Shown: positions 52,022 to 61,965, counted from the first letter of the stretch. The stretch: DNA of 64,000 nucleotides from Paenibacillus barengoltzii NBRC 101215 (GCF_004000745.1 NZ_BILV01000002.1:101210-165209), one strand, 5' to 3'. Notes: generated from the letters alone by a model not told the origin. Made by a program: numbers and translations.

Positions 52022-53323
52022 TTACAACAGCATCTGAGCAACCAGGAACAGGTTCAGGCTTACGACCAAAGCGGAGATCATCCATCCCAGCGTGGTGGTC
52101 ACCCGATGATTCACCAGGGAGCCCATAATTTTGCGGTTGGAGGTGAACAAGATCAAAGGAATGAGTGCAAATGCAATCCCAAACGACAATACCACCTGAC
52201 TCATCACCAGAGCATTCGTTGGGTTCACGCCAGATATAATAATTGCCAGCGGAGGAATGGTTGTAATCGCCCGCCGTACATACAGGTTAATGCGTTTGTT
52301 AATGAACCCTTGCATCACCACATCCCCAGCCATCGTCCCCACCGAAGAACTGGACAGGCCTGCGATCAGCAGCCCCAGCCCGAAGGAAATGGCAGTAACC
52401 GGTCCGGCGATTGTGCCAAATTGATGGAAAGCGACATCCAAATCTTCAACGACGAGACCGTTTTTGAAGAGCAGCCCTGCAGAAACCACAACCATCGCCA
52501 TATTCACGGCCCCGGCAATCAACATCGCCAAGACGATATCAATGAATTCCAGCTTGAAAATCTTCTTCTTCTCTGCCTCATTACGTCCCACAATCCGATT
52601 TTGGGTTAACGAGGAGTGCAAATAAATCGCATGAGGCATCACGGTTGCCCCTAAGATCCCTGCAGCCAGCAGAACGCTGTCCACCCCATCAAAGCGGGGA
52701 GTTACCATGCCTGCTCCAACGGCTGCATAATCCGGATTCGCCGCAATCACTTGAAAGGCAAAGGCCAAAACAACGATCAACACCATGGCAGCGATACCCG
52801 CTTCCAGTGCACGATATCCCCGACGCTGCAGCTCGAGGATGGCGAAAGAGCCAATCGCGGTGATCACGGCCGCCGGCAGCATCGGAATACCAAACAAGAG
52901 ATAAAGCCCTAACGCCGCCCCAATAAATTCTGCCAGATCCGTAGCGATAATGACCAACTCACTTTGAATCCACAGAAAGATCGATACCCCCTTCGGAAAT
53001 CGATCGTGAGCAACTTCGGGCAGGTTCTTGCCCGTGGCAATCCCAAGTTTCGCTGATAACGACTGAATCAGCACCGCCATCAAATTCGAAGCGAAAATCA
53101 CCCATAACAACAGATAGCCGTACTTCGATCCTGCGGTGATGTTCGTAGCAAAGTTACCGGGATCGATATAAGCAACCGCAGCGATAAACGCAGGTCCAAG
53201 AAACGGAAGAAGCCGTTTCATCCCTTTCGTTCTGCCGTCTAGTGCGGCATGTGCGGACGTTTGATGATCCAATCCTTTCGAGGTGACTGGAGTCGTTTGT
53301 TGCGCAATACTTTGTTCCATCAT
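52022..53323 (-). CDS. mntH: Nramp family manganese transporter
   Basis: A 433-residue membrane protein with 11-12 hydrophobic segments. The Nramp metal-site motifs are present: DPGN at residues 54-57 (AYIDPGNFATN) and MPHAIYLHSS in TM6. It imports Mn(II), with proton coupling. Start at 53323 (ATG ATG) after GGAGGGATTCAC; the longer frame upstream runs through the promoter region. A dyad resembling an MntR operator lies upstream. Confidence 0.94.
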   Translation of the reverse strand: MMEQSIAQQTTPVTSKGLDHQTSAHAALDGRTKGMKRLLPFLGPAFIAAVAYIDPGNFATNITAGSKYGYLLLWVIFASNLMAVLIQSLSAKLGIATGKNLPEVAHDRFPKGVSIFLWIQSELVIIATDLAEFIGAALGLYLLFGIPMLPAAVITAIGSFAILELQRRGYRALEAGIAAMVLIVVLAFAFQVIAANPDYAAVGAGMVTPRFDGVDSVLLAAGILGATVMPHAIYLHSSLTQNRIVGRNEAEKKKIFKLEFIDIVLAMLIAGAVNMAMVVVSAGLLFKNGLVVEDLDVAFHQFGTIAGPVTAISFGLGLLIAGLSSSSVGTMAGDVVMQGFINKRINLYVRRAITTIPPLAIIISGVNPTNALVMSQVVLSFGIAFALIPLILFTSNRKIMGSLVNHRVTTTLGWMISALVVSLNLFLVAQMLL

Positions 53324-53371
53324 GTGAATCCCTCCCTTGCGCTTGCGTCTACTAAAGTTGTCTATATCCAT

Positions 53372-53395
53372 TAAAGTTTCCTGTGTGCAACTTTA
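53372..53395 (-). promoter_or_regulatory. Candidate MntR operator at the mntH promoter
   Basis: TAAAGTT-N10-AACTTTA is a perfect 7-bp-arm dyad overlapping TATAAA on the minus strand; a further TAAAGTT half-site lies at 53353-53359. The TTTCC...GCAAC content partly resembles the Bacillus MntR box. Confidence 0.45.
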
Positions 53396-53564
53396 TAGTT
53401 TTAGTATATGCCTCATTTTGAAAAATGTAAATCCATTTTCTTGCGAAATTGCAATCTCTATTTAACGATATCGACACTTGTTCACTCGCAGTTTGTCCTA
53501 TGATATGGAATGTGGATGAACGATATACCTCGTCATACTTCATTGGACCGGAAGGAGTTCTCTA

Positions 53565-54158
53565 ATGTACCATAAAATCATCCAACCTAAAGTCGTCCTC
53601 GCGCTTCTTGCCGTAGGAATCTTGGGTGCTGCCACTTGGGCGACCTCCAGCAGTGTTGTCGACGCACAGCCAACGCTACTCAAGGCAGCTCAGATTCAAC
53701 AGGAAGAATCCGCTCATGCCTTGGAAACCTTAAACAGCTTCTATAAACCCGCATTAACAGGTCAGTTCCCCGGGGCTGTTGCCGGCTTGACAGTGGGCAA
53801 AAGCAGCAAGAAGGACGTCATTAGACTGTTCGGTGAGCCTTCCATCGAGGGCAAAGGAAACTTGGCTTTTGACTTGTACAGCGCGAACATGGGCAATCCG
53901 GGATACGCTTTTTCCTATTCACATGGGACGCTTCAGGAAATGCGCTATTTCGGTACCAACGTGGAACGTCAAACGAATATCGGTGGCATCACCATAAAAA
54001 TGTTAAAGCAAAACTGGTTTACCCCCGACGCGAGCAGTACGATCCACAACGGGAACCTGGAACAAACCAAGCTGACTTATATCCGCGGCGATTACAAGCT
54101 GGAATTTATATTTAACAGCAGTACAGACCTCGATCATATTAATCTGCTCAAAAAATGA
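53565..54158 (+). CDS. DUF4309 domain-containing secreted protein (YjgB-like)
   Basis: A 197-residue protein with an N-terminal hydrophobic segment (about 9-28) acting as signal peptide or anchor and a DUF4309 domain: LNSFYKPALTGQFPGAVAGLTVGKSSKKDV in part, DLYSANMGNPGYAFSYS, and a C-terminal strand region. Function unknown; related to Bacillus YjgB. ATG after GGAAGGAGTTCTCTA. Monocistronic with terminator. Confidence 0.8.
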   Translation: MYHKIIQPKVVLALLAVGILGAATWATSSSVVDAQPTLLKAAQIQQEESAHALETLNSFYKPALTGQFPGAVAGLTVGKSSKKDVIRLFGEPSIEGKGNLAFDLYSANMGNPGYAFSYSHGTLQEMRYFGTNVERQTNIGGITIKMLKQNWFTPDASSTIHNGNLEQTKLTYIRGDYKLEFIFNSSTDLDHINLLKK

Positions 54159-54180
54159 AGTTGTTATTTGCAGCACAAAA

Positions 54181-54218
54181 AACAGACCCGCGATTTTGCG
54201 GGTCTGTTCTGTTTTTTT
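54181..54218. terminator. Bidirectional terminator
   Basis: AACAGACCCGC and GCGGGTCTGTT arms with T-run on one side and A-run on the other; it serves the DUF4309 gene and the convergent binding-protein gene. Confidence 0.9.
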
Positions 54219-54228
54219 CTTCTAACAA

Positions 54229-55833
54229 TTATTCACCGATCTGAGCTTTATAAGCGTCCAACTGCTTTTGCAGCTCGGCCAGCACTTTATCGTATCCGGC
54301 CTGCTTCAGCTTGTTGCGGAACTCTTCAACCGCCTTCGCGGGGTCTCCGGCTTTCCCCATCACGATGGCCGGCCCAAGCTCCCCGGTTACCTGCGAGATT
54401 GCGGTTAGTTCGGCTTCTACCGGTGTTTTATCAAATACGAAGCGACCGTACACATATGGCTTCTTGATCTTATCGTATTCCGCATACAACGTCTCTTCGA
54501 TTTGATCCCACGTCGTTTCGCTAGGAATCTCAAACTTGTCGACGCGGCCGCCCCAGAAATCGGAATAAAAGCCGTCTCTTGCTTCATCATAACCTTCAGG
54601 ACGAGCACGTTTGCCATCTTTGATCACGTATTGCACGCCTTCGATTCCATAGTTGATCAGATGATAAATCTCCTCATTATTACGAATCAGATCATAGGCC
54701 ATCAGCGCGCGTTCCGGGTTTTTGCTGTGCGCGCCTACGGAGGTGCCGCCATGGGTAATCGACAGCTCCATCAGGTTTGTGCCGCGTGTCCGGGAGAAGG
54801 GGAACATCTGCAACTCTGAACCCGGCTGTGCTTTATCCATTTCGACGCGAAGTCCAGAGAACGTCTGTGTATGGTGTTGATCCAGCCCAGACAAGCCGGC
54901 TTTCAACGCATCGCGGTTGTTATTTTTGTTATTTAGGGCGTCTTCACGCCAGAAGCCTTGATCCGCCCATCGTTTCATCATCGTGGCGTAATCCAAGAAT
55001 ACGTCCTCAAAGATGGGACTTACAGCAGTAAAGCGCTCTTCATAGGATTTGGTCGTAAATACCGGCATGAAGCCCGTCGAGATCGGAAGCTCCAGTTCAT
55101 CCGTATACGATTGGATAAATCCCCCCCAGGTTTGCGTGCCTGACGCTGCGTCCCACGGAATCACATCCGGTTTGTTGTCTTTAATGTACTGCAAGTACTT
55201 CTCAATGCCTTCCCAATCCTTAATCGGCTCGGTAATCCCAGCCTCCTTCGCCCAATCGCCGCGGTAGAAGAAACCGTGGTTAACCCACTGCGTGTAATCG
55301 TTTTCAGGAATCAGAACGATTTTTCCGTCATATTTACTTTCTTCCCAATCCTCTGCCGGGATGGAATTCCACGTTTCCGGCGCGTATTTCGGCAGGAGTT
55401 CATCCAGGTTCATGAAGGCGCCGCGCTGCGCATTGCCCCAGGTGTCCAACCAGTCCGTACCGATCGTAATCAGATCAATCGGTTCCCCGGAGGCTAACGC
55501 GAGATTGTACTTGGTCTGCCAATCCGCCCATTCGATCCATTTCCATTCCAGCTCGGCGTTGATTTTTTCCTTCATGATTTTGTTGACTTCGGCAAGCACC
55601 TTTTCGAACTGCCCGTTCTTAGGCTTATCCCCCAAAACGAGGTAACTGATCTTCACGAACTTGGACGTGTCGATTCCCGTATCCGTCTCTTGACCAGTAT
55701 TCGCCGCATTGCCCCCATTGTTTGGCGCATCGCTGCCCGCTCCTTTATTGTTGTTAGAGCCGCCGCAGGACGCCAACAGCAATACCAGCAGGCTTACCAT
55801 GACCCAAATTGACGCTTTCTTCCATCGAACCAT
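54229..55833 (-). CDS. Extracellular sugar-binding lipoprotein (LplA-like), second system
   Basis: A 534-residue lipoprotein (lipobox LASC, Cys23) with an Asn/Gly linker and a large family-1 binding fold; DSWKTKYNLALASGEP-like segment ...WQTKYNLALASGEPIDLI and GTSVGAHSKNPERALMAYDLI are typical of LplA-type proteins. Last gene of the operon GH35, permease, permease, binding protein. Substrate not known; the adjacent GH35 suggests a beta-galactoside or pectin-derived oligosaccharide. Confidence 0.9.
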   Translation of the reverse strand: MVRWKKASIWVMVSLLVLLLASCGGSNNNKGAGSDAPNNGGNAANTGQETDTGIDTSKFVKISYLVLGDKPKNGQFEKVLAEVNKIMKEKINAELEWKWIEWADWQTKYNLALASGEPIDLITIGTDWLDTWGNAQRGAFMNLDELLPKYAPETWNSIPAEDWEESKYDGKIVLIPENDYTQWVNHGFFYRGDWAKEAGITEPIKDWEGIEKYLQYIKDNKPDVIPWDAASGTQTWGGFIQSYTDELELPISTGFMPVFTTKSYEERFTAVSPIFEDVFLDYATMMKRWADQGFWREDALNNKNNNRDALKAGLSGLDQHHTQTFSGLRVEMDKAQPGSELQMFPFSRTRGTNLMELSITHGGTSVGAHSKNPERALMAYDLIRNNEEIYHLINYGIEGVQYVIKDGKRARPEGYDEARDGFYSDFWGGRVDKFEIPSETTWDQIEETLYAEYDKIKKPYVYGRFVFDKTPVEAELTAISQVTGELGPAIVMGKAGDPAKAVEEFRNKLKQAGYDKVLAELQKQLDAYKAQIGE

Positions 55834-55871
55834 TCACACAACCTCCCTCATCTATTTGAAATTGTGAAGCC

Positions 55872-56783
55872 TTAGCCTTTGACAGCGCCAACGGTGATGC
55901 CTTTGATAAAATAGCGCTGCACAAACGGATAAAATAATATCACCGGCCCCGTCGCCACGATCGCCGTCGCCATCTTCATCGATTCAAGCGGCACATCACG
56001 CAGTTCCACGTTCGACGCAGCGGCTGAATTTCGGATGAAGTCCGCACTGGTGATCACGTTATATAGGAACAGCTGCAACGGGCGGTACTTCATGTCCGGG
56101 GATAAGAACAACATGGAGTTATACCATTCATTCCAATACCCCAAGGCGATAAACAAGCCGATTGTGGCCAAAGCGGGCGTTGTCATCGGTAAGATCAGGC
56201 GGATAAAGATGGTGAAATCCCCCGCCCCATCGATTTTGGCTGATTCCGTGATCGCATGAGGTATGGAACGAACAAAGCTTTTCATCATGATGATTAAGAA
56301 TGGACTAAGCAGACCAGGCAGCAAGACAGCCAAGTAGTTATCCTTCAGGCCCAAATACTGTGTCACTAGTAAGTAAAACGGAACCAGTCCGCCGCTGAAC
56401 AGGGTCGTAAAGTAGATAAAGAAAGAGATGCGGTTCCGGTAAGCAAAATCGGGCCGTTGCAGTGCATACCCCGTCATCGCCACCAAGAATAACCCCAACG
56501 CGGTACCGCAGATCGTGATACCGATGGTGACAAGATATGAGCCGATGATGAGATCCGGATTTTCGAAGACGATTTTGTATGCGAAGGTGCTGAATTCCCG
56601 GGGCCAGAAATTGAAACCAAACCGTTTGATCGCCGCTTCCGACGTAAAGGATGTGCCAAGGACCAGCAGGAAGGGCAGCAAACAACATAAGGCGAAGAAG
56701 CCGATAAACAAGTAGCCGACGATTTTGACGATGATACCGCCGAGATCGGTGCGGATACTTCGCGTTTCATGAACGTCATCCAT
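55872..56783 (-). CDS. Carbohydrate ABC transporter permease (YtcP/LplC type)
   Basis: A 303-residue MalG-type permease with six hydrophobic segments, EAA loop ITESAKIDGAGDFTIFIRLILP and the C-terminal QRYFIKGITVGAVKG. The ATG at 56783 is preferred: AGGAGGTGCAAGGC precedes it, and the GTG three codons upstream lies within that site. Twelve bases after the partner permease. Confidence 0.93.
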   Translation of the reverse strand: MDDVHETRSIRTDLGGIIVKIVGYLFIGFFALCCLLPFLLVLGTSFTSEAAIKRFGFNFWPREFSTFAYKIVFENPDLIIGSYLVTIGITICGTALGLFLVAMTGYALQRPDFAYRNRISFFIYFTTLFSGGLVPFYLLVTQYLGLKDNYLAVLLPGLLSPFLIIMMKSFVRSIPHAITESAKIDGAGDFTIFIRLILPMTTPALATIGLFIALGYWNEWYNSMLFLSPDMKYRPLQLFLYNVITSADFIRNSAAASNVELRDVPLESMKMATAIVATGPVILFYPFVQRYFIKGITVGAVKG

Positions 56784-56795
56784 GCCTTGCACCTC

Positions 56796-57770
56796 CTAGA
56801 AGAGTGAGTTGTCGGGCGAAACCTTCTTGACCAGCCAGTTGGCGGTAATCACCACCACAAATCCAAACACGGATTGATAGAGGCTGACGGCGCTCCCGAT
56901 CGAGAAGTTGAAGTTGGTCATAAGAGCGCGGAACACATACGTTTCGATGATATCGGTCGTCGCGTACAACGCGGTGTTGTTGGCTCCCACCAGGTTGAAG
57001 AATAAGCCGAAGTTCCCGCGCAGGATGCCGCCCAGCGAAAACAGGAGCAGAATGATAAAGGTGGGCTTCAGCCAAGGAAGCACAATATATCGGATGCGCT
57101 GGAAGGCGCCGGCCCCATCGATTTCCGCTGCTTCGACAATTTCGTTATCCAGCCCCATAATGGCTGCAAAATAGACGATCGATCCATACCCTGTCGATTG
57201 CCATAAGTAGGTCAGCACGATAATAAACGGCCAGATCGTTGCGTTCGAATACGTCTTTACCGGATCAAATCCCAGCGATGTCAAAATGCTGTTGAGCAGA
57301 CCATAGTCGTAGCTCAGCACGTTATAAGCGATCAGACCAATCAGAACCGCCGAAATAAAGTGCGGCAGGAACATCAAGGTTTGAGTTAGCTTTTTAAACC
57401 ATTTGAGACGAAGTTCGTTCAGGAACACCGCAACGGTAATCTGCAAGACGTTCCCTAGCAGGATGAAGGCCAAGTTATAAACCACCGTGTTAAACGTCAG
57501 CCGCCACAAATCCCCCGTCATTACAAGAAATCTGAAGTTATCGAACCCCACGAACGGACTCTTAAATATCCCATCTGTATAGTTGTACTTGATAAAAGCC
57601 AGATACAAGCCGGGCATCGGCAAATACGCGAAAATGATAAAGAAGATGATCGCCGGCAGACACATCAGAAGCAGCGTTTTATTGCTCCATAACCGTTTGA
57701 ACCATCCTTGTTGACGCATCCGATAAAGCTGCGGCCGCTGGCGAACCTCTGTTGGTGTCGGGATTTCCAT
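56796..57770 (-). CDS. Carbohydrate ABC transporter permease (LplB type)
   Basis: A 324-residue MalF-type permease: N-terminal LMCLPAIIFFIIFAYLPMPG, six hydrophobic segments, EAA loop EAAEIDGAGAFQRIRYIVLP, C-terminal NWLVKKVSPDNSLF. ATG after GGGGGGAGGCCT. It lies 16 bases downstream of the GH35 gene. Confidence 0.93.
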   Translation of the reverse strand: MEIPTPTEVRQRPQLYRMRQQGWFKRLWSNKTLLLMCLPAIIFFIIFAYLPMPGLYLAFIKYNYTDGIFKSPFVGFDNFRFLVMTGDLWRLTFNTVVYNLAFILLGNVLQITVAVFLNELRLKWFKKLTQTLMFLPHFISAVLIGLIAYNVLSYDYGLLNSILTSLGFDPVKTYSNATIWPFIIVLTYLWQSTGYGSIVYFAAIMGLDNEIVEAAEIDGAGAFQRIRYIVLPWLKPTFIILLLFSLGGILRGNFGLFFNLVGANNTALYATTDIIETYVFRALMTNFNFSIGSAVSLYQSVFGFVVVITANWLVKKVSPDNSLF

Positions 57771-57786
57771 AGGCCTCCCCCCCTTT

Positions 57787-60591
57787 CTATACGGAAATAA
57801 ACTCCAGCTTCTCTAAGCTGCCTGCATCCTGTTCATCCACGGCTTCGAGAAAAATTGACAGCTGCGCTTGGCCTGCCTGAAACCATGGACCCGGCAAATA
57901 AAAGGAGTCCGCGCTGCCGCCGGTCATCATCGGCCTTCCTTCCCCTCCTGGCAGCCACAGCCTGCCGACGATCCGCTCCTCCATAAACACCGTAAGCTTT
58001 AATCCCGAGCCTGCGGCACGGACCCTCCAACCTTTGCCTTGTGCAGAATTCGGAATGGAAGCGAATAACCATCCGGCTTCACCGGAGGTCAGTGTCAACG
58101 GTAATTCAAGCGGAGTTGCGTTGGCAATTTCTTGATCGGCTGCAGCCTTCAGCTCAGCTTCCTCCGCTGCCATGATCGTATACGCCGAAGCTTCAATCCC
58201 TTCATAGACCAACACTTGACCGGTGTGATGTCCCATCGTTCGTTCCAAATAGACCTCTAGGAGCAGTTCCTGTCCCGGGGTAACAAACGGCTTCAAATCG
58301 ATAAATGGATCCAGCGGATGGATAAGGCCGACATCAATACCGTTCACCCAAAGCCGCGCATACCCTTGAAAGTTCTGAAAATGCAGCGTCCACGAATCTC
58401 CGCCAGCCCCGGGAATATACGTTCTGCGGAAGATCATTTGGGACGGATAGTCCGCAGACAACCAGCTTCCAAAACTAACGACGGGCCATAGCGCTTCGTC
58501 CGGCTGTGTGAGCGTGTCTTGCCACGAACGGTCGACCTTCGGATGCACGCGCCAATTCGAGGTAATGTTGTGGACAGCGGTGATGGTCGCAATCCCCTTG
58601 AACCCTTTCAGGGAAGGCAAGCGCAGTGCCGGGAGCCGGAGGTCATCGAAGTTGCTGTGGCCCCAAATCTCCACTCGTGCTTGCAGCTTCTTCGCTTCTC
58701 GTCCGCTTGCTGGGACAAACATGCTGGCTCCACCGGGAGTAAATGTACCGAGGTACGTCCCATCCGCATACAGCGAAACGACATCACTTGCCTGACGCAC
58801 CAGAAATCCATGCATCTGGTGCTTATCGGCATCCCAATTGGTCTCGGCCTCATACCAGGCGTATCCGCGGTAAACGCCAAGCCGTTCCAAGAATTCGGCC
58901 TTCGCCCCTTTCGTCTGTGCCGTCGCAGCTTGGATTGGCGCCTTCCAGCCCTTCCTCGCCACAAACCGCCAATCGAGTGCTGCTGGCGCAGGGTCAGGTT
59001 CATTCGAGACCGGTGGATCCTCGGTTATGGTGATGCTCCCATCCAAATAAATCGCTTCGGTCCGAAGCGCATTGAGACGGCTTGTGACAATGACCGTACA
59101 ACGTTGCCCTTCCTTCAGTTCAAACCGACATAACGCCGTCTCGGCTCCAGACAGTTGCAAGATCAGCTGACCCTCGCGATGAATGACCTGCATCCCCTCA
59201 GTCATTGGATTATTGGCAACATCAACGGATAGGATGATCTCCGCGTTATCCCCCTCCTTGTGAAACGCGAGAACCACCCCGTCCTTCTGCTGTTCTGCCA
59301 TGTAAAGCTCTGCTGTGGAGGATACGAGATGTCCTGGAACTCCCCAGTTCGATAGCGGCACCATTGCTGGCAGCGCCAAGGATCTCGAAGCAGCCAAGGT
59401 CAATGTCCCCGTAGATGAAGCCTGGCTCGCATCCTCATGGTGCAAGCTGATTTGCTTGGACCGCTCTTCACCATTGGTCACAAAAATCAGCTCTCCGCCG
59501 CCTTTCAGACGCAGCACATACGGACCAAATACCCCCTCCTTCTCGCCAGCAACAGACCATTTGCTCTCGGAATCCGGCTCAGATTCCGCAATCGCACGGC
59601 CATAGGCACGAATTAACCTGGAGAGAAGCTTCGCCTCCTTCACTTCTTCACGGAGATGGCCTTCCGGCGAAATCATGCCTCCGAAATCATAATCCGAGGT
59701 CAAGAAAGCCAGCGGCTTCCCCCAGTTATTCGTCGCATTGGTGAAGCCGAAATTGGTGCCCGACGCCTGCAGATAAGGACCTAACAGCTTGGCTCCAGCG
59801 GACAGCAGTCTGCGCAGCAAGTAATGGCTCCGGTTCGTTTCGGTAACGAGCAGCGGAAGACCCAGTCTGTGAAGCACCTCCCGATAATGCAACACCTTGT
59901 GCTCGAAATCAGGATCCCGATCATTCGGATAGAAGTTACAGGTCGGCACAATGCCTTCCGTTAACCCGGATGCCTGCACTAAGCCGCCTTGACCGGCACA
60001 AGCAATCAGCGGAACGGTTAAACCATGTGTTGCAGCCATGTCTCGCAGTGCCGCCATATAACCTGCCGGGTCGGAGCAATCATAGAAGTCGAGTTCATTT
60101 TCAAGCTGAACGAAAATAACGCTGCCTCCGTTCGTCACTTCATGACGATGAAGGATCGGTAATATCTGCGCATACCACCTAGCCACATGCTGCAAGAACG
60201 CTGGATCATTATCTCTGATTCGTAGAGCCGGCTCTTTGGCGTACAAATACGCAGGCAGGCTGCCGCCATCCCATTCAGAGCAAATATACGGTCCAGGGCG
60301 GGCGATCACCCATAATCCCGCCTCACTGGCTAGTTGCAAAAACCGATCTGCATCCCGCATCCCGGTGAACTCCCAGGTCCCCTCCTGAAGCTCATGGAAA
60401 TTCCAAGGAAAATAGACGTCGATGCAGTTATAGCCGGCTTCTCTCACCTGCTGGAGCCGTTCTTGCCATAACTCGGGGGGAATCCGGAAATAAAAGAGTG
60501 AAGCACAAAGCAGGATCACGCTCTCCCCACGGATGTTAACCGCTTGGCCAGATAGACTTACAACGGATTCGGATTCGATACGCGTACTCAT
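57787..60591 (-). CDS. Glycoside hydrolase family 35 protein (beta-galactosidase-like)
   Basis: A 934-residue cytoplasmic GH35 enzyme without signal peptide. N-terminal TIM barrel: LQQVREAGYNCIDVYFPWNF, ARPGPYICSEWDGGSLP, probable acid/base Glu166 in QLENELDFYD and probable nucleophile Glu251 in LLVTETNRSH. Beta-sandwich and jelly-roll domains follow from about residue 380, including FRRTYIPGAGGDSWTLHF. Usual GH35 enzymes have ENEYG at the acid/base; here it reads ENELD, so specificity may differ. ATG at 60591 after GGAGTGGTCGCT. First gene of the operon; three LacI-type operators lie upstream. Confidence 0.9.
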   Translation of the reverse strand: MSTRIESESVVSLSGQAVNIRGESVILLCASLFYFRIPPELWQERLQQVREAGYNCIDVYFPWNFHELQEGTWEFTGMRDADRFLQLASEAGLWVIARPGPYICSEWDGGSLPAYLYAKEPALRIRDNDPAFLQHVARWYAQILPILHRHEVTNGGSVIFVQLENELDFYDCSDPAGYMAALRDMAATHGLTVPLIACAGQGGLVQASGLTEGIVPTCNFYPNDRDPDFEHKVLHYREVLHRLGLPLLVTETNRSHYLLRRLLSAGAKLLGPYLQASGTNFGFTNATNNWGKPLAFLTSDYDFGGMISPEGHLREEVKEAKLLSRLIRAYGRAIAESEPDSESKWSVAGEKEGVFGPYVLRLKGGGELIFVTNGEERSKQISLHHEDASQASSTGTLTLAASRSLALPAMVPLSNWGVPGHLVSSTAELYMAEQQKDGVVLAFHKEGDNAEIILSVDVANNPMTEGMQVIHREGQLILQLSGAETALCRFELKEGQRCTVIVTSRLNALRTEAIYLDGSITITEDPPVSNEPDPAPAALDWRFVARKGWKAPIQAATAQTKGAKAEFLERLGVYRGYAWYEAETNWDADKHQMHGFLVRQASDVVSLYADGTYLGTFTPGGASMFVPASGREAKKLQARVEIWGHSNFDDLRLPALRLPSLKGFKGIATITAVHNITSNWRVHPKVDRSWQDTLTQPDEALWPVVSFGSWLSADYPSQMIFRRTYIPGAGGDSWTLHFQNFQGYARLWVNGIDVGLIHPLDPFIDLKPFVTPGQELLLEVYLERTMGHHTGQVLVYEGIEASAYTIMAAEEAELKAAADQEIANATPLELPLTLTSGEAGWLFASIPNSAQGKGWRVRAAGSGLKLTVFMEERIVGRLWLPGGEGRPMMTGGSADSFYLPGPWFQAGQAQLSIFLEAVDEQDAGSLEKLEFISV

Positions 60592-60628
60592 AGCGACCAC
60601 TCCTAGCGTCTGTATTATTAAATTTTAA

Positions 60629-60691
60629 TGAATCCCATTTCATGAAACCCGTTACATTTTAAGCGATTAAATTAGAGTGAAACGGGTTTCA
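60629..60691 (-). promoter_or_regulatory. Three LacI-family operators before the GH35 operon
   Basis: Three 14-base sites share TGAA-W-C-C/G-core-TTWCA: TGAATCCCATTTCA (60629-60642), TGAAACCCGTTACA (60643-60656, directly adjacent) and TGAAACGGGTTTCA (60678-60691, best palindrome). They lie between the GH35 start and its likely promoter. The rest of the 60592-60918 gap shows no convincing gene. Confidence 0.75.
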
Positions 60692-60918
60692 CATTGAATC
60701 AAACGCAAAGATTCGGTTGTTACGCCAAGAATTGTTCGGATTGATGCTTCTCTTCGGAGTTGATAAAAGAAGTAAAGTTTCGTTGCATTTAGTGGAGGGT
60801 GAAAAAAGGAAGAATTACCTGCGAATGAAATGTAAGGGCTTTCTTGCAGTTATTCTAGCCCAGCCTAATTTAAGTTGTCAATTCCTTTTTTTCGGAGGCG
60901 GGTGCAAAGCTCCTAACC

Positions 60919-61965
60919 CTAGTTAAGAGCCGCAGTAGACTCGCGAATAACCAGTTCCGGCTTCAGCAAGGTCGTTTTGTTCACCTTGGACTTCGTAATC
61001 ATCTGGTGCAGGACTTCCCCCGCCGTTCGACCGAGCTCATGAGCATGCAGTGAAATGGTCGTCAGTTCTGGAGTGCTGTAGGAGGCAAACGGTGTATCAT
61101 CATATCCGATAATCGAGAGGTCTTCAGGGACACGCAACCCTGCTTTAACCGCCGCCTTTAACACGCCGATCGCAACTAAGTCGTTCAGACAGAAGATCGC
61201 CGTCGGCCGCTTAGGCATCTGAAGCAATTGATTCATAAACATCATGCCGCTGTCGACGGAAAAACCACCATGCATCACCCACTCTTTGCGCACCTCGAGC
61301 CCCGACTGCACCATTTTCTTCAAGAAAGCGCTCGTCCGCTGCTGGGTGTTGGACATCTGACGGTAGCCGCCTACAATCGCGATGTCGCGATGCCCGAGTT
61401 CAATCAAATGCTCAGCCGCCAATTCCGCGCCATGCCGTTCATCCACGGCCACACGATTCAGGCCAGATTTAGGAAGTCGGCCGTTGACCAACAGAACCGG
61501 CAGCCTTTTGCCGATCTCAGCTACCTCCTCAACCAGTTGCGTGTCAGGTTTGGCCAAATCTACCCGTCCTCCCATCATGACGATCCCGTCCACCTGTTTC
61601 TCTGCGAGCGCATTTAAATATTGCGATTCGCGGACATATTGCTCTTCGCTGTCCACGCTGGCTGAGACCGTGTCGCACAGAAAGTAAGTATACCCTTGCT
61701 TACGCGCTTCCAGATCAAACCCGGACAACACTTCGGGAAAAAACGGATTTGTAATATCCGGAAGAATAATGCCGATCATCCCCGTTTCCTTCTTCGACAA
61801 ACTTCGTGCTAGCGCATTAGGTTGAAACTGGTATTTGTTAATGAGTTCGTTGATGCGTTCCCGGGTTTCCTTTTTCACAGGTGCGGTATTGTTCAGGACG
61901 CGTGACACGGTAGCAACGGATACATTCGCTTCTTTGGCAATATCGTAGACTGTAATCGGTTTCAT
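60919..61965 (-). CDS. LacI family transcriptional regulator
   Basis: A 348-residue repressor. HTH 1-25 (ITVYDIAKEANVSVATVSRVLN), hinge helix with KKETRERINELINKYQFQPNALARSL in part, then a periplasmic-binding-like effector domain from about residue 60 (MIGIILPDITNPFFPEV; ICLNDLVAIGVLKA-like FCLNDLVAIGV; IIGYDDTPFASYSTPELTTI). Transcribed in the same direction and just upstream of the GH35 operon, whose operator region holds three matching half-site dyads. It probably represses that operon until the sugar is present. Confidence 0.95.
   Translation of the reverse strand: MKPITVYDIAKEANVSVATVSRVLNNTAPVKKETRERINELINKYQFQPNALARSLSKKETGMIGIILPDITNPFFPEVLSGFDLEARKQGYTYFLCDTVSASVDSEEQYVRESQYLNALAEKQVDGIVMMGGRVDLAKPDTQLVEEVAEIGKRLPVLLVNGRLPKSGLNRVAVDERHGAELAAEHLIELGHRDIAIVGGYRQMSNTQQRTSAFLKKMVQSGLEVRKEWVMHGGFSVDSGMMFMNQLLQMPKRPTAIFCLNDLVAIGVLKAAVKAGLRVPEDLSIIGYDDTPFASYSTPELTTISLHAHELGRTAGEVLHQMITKSKVNKTTLLKPELVIRESTAALN

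Noticed and set aside
60717..60926. Plus-strand frame of 69 codons before the LacI gene
   Set aside because: No ribosome binding site, composition unlike a protein, and it runs into the convergent LacI stop region.
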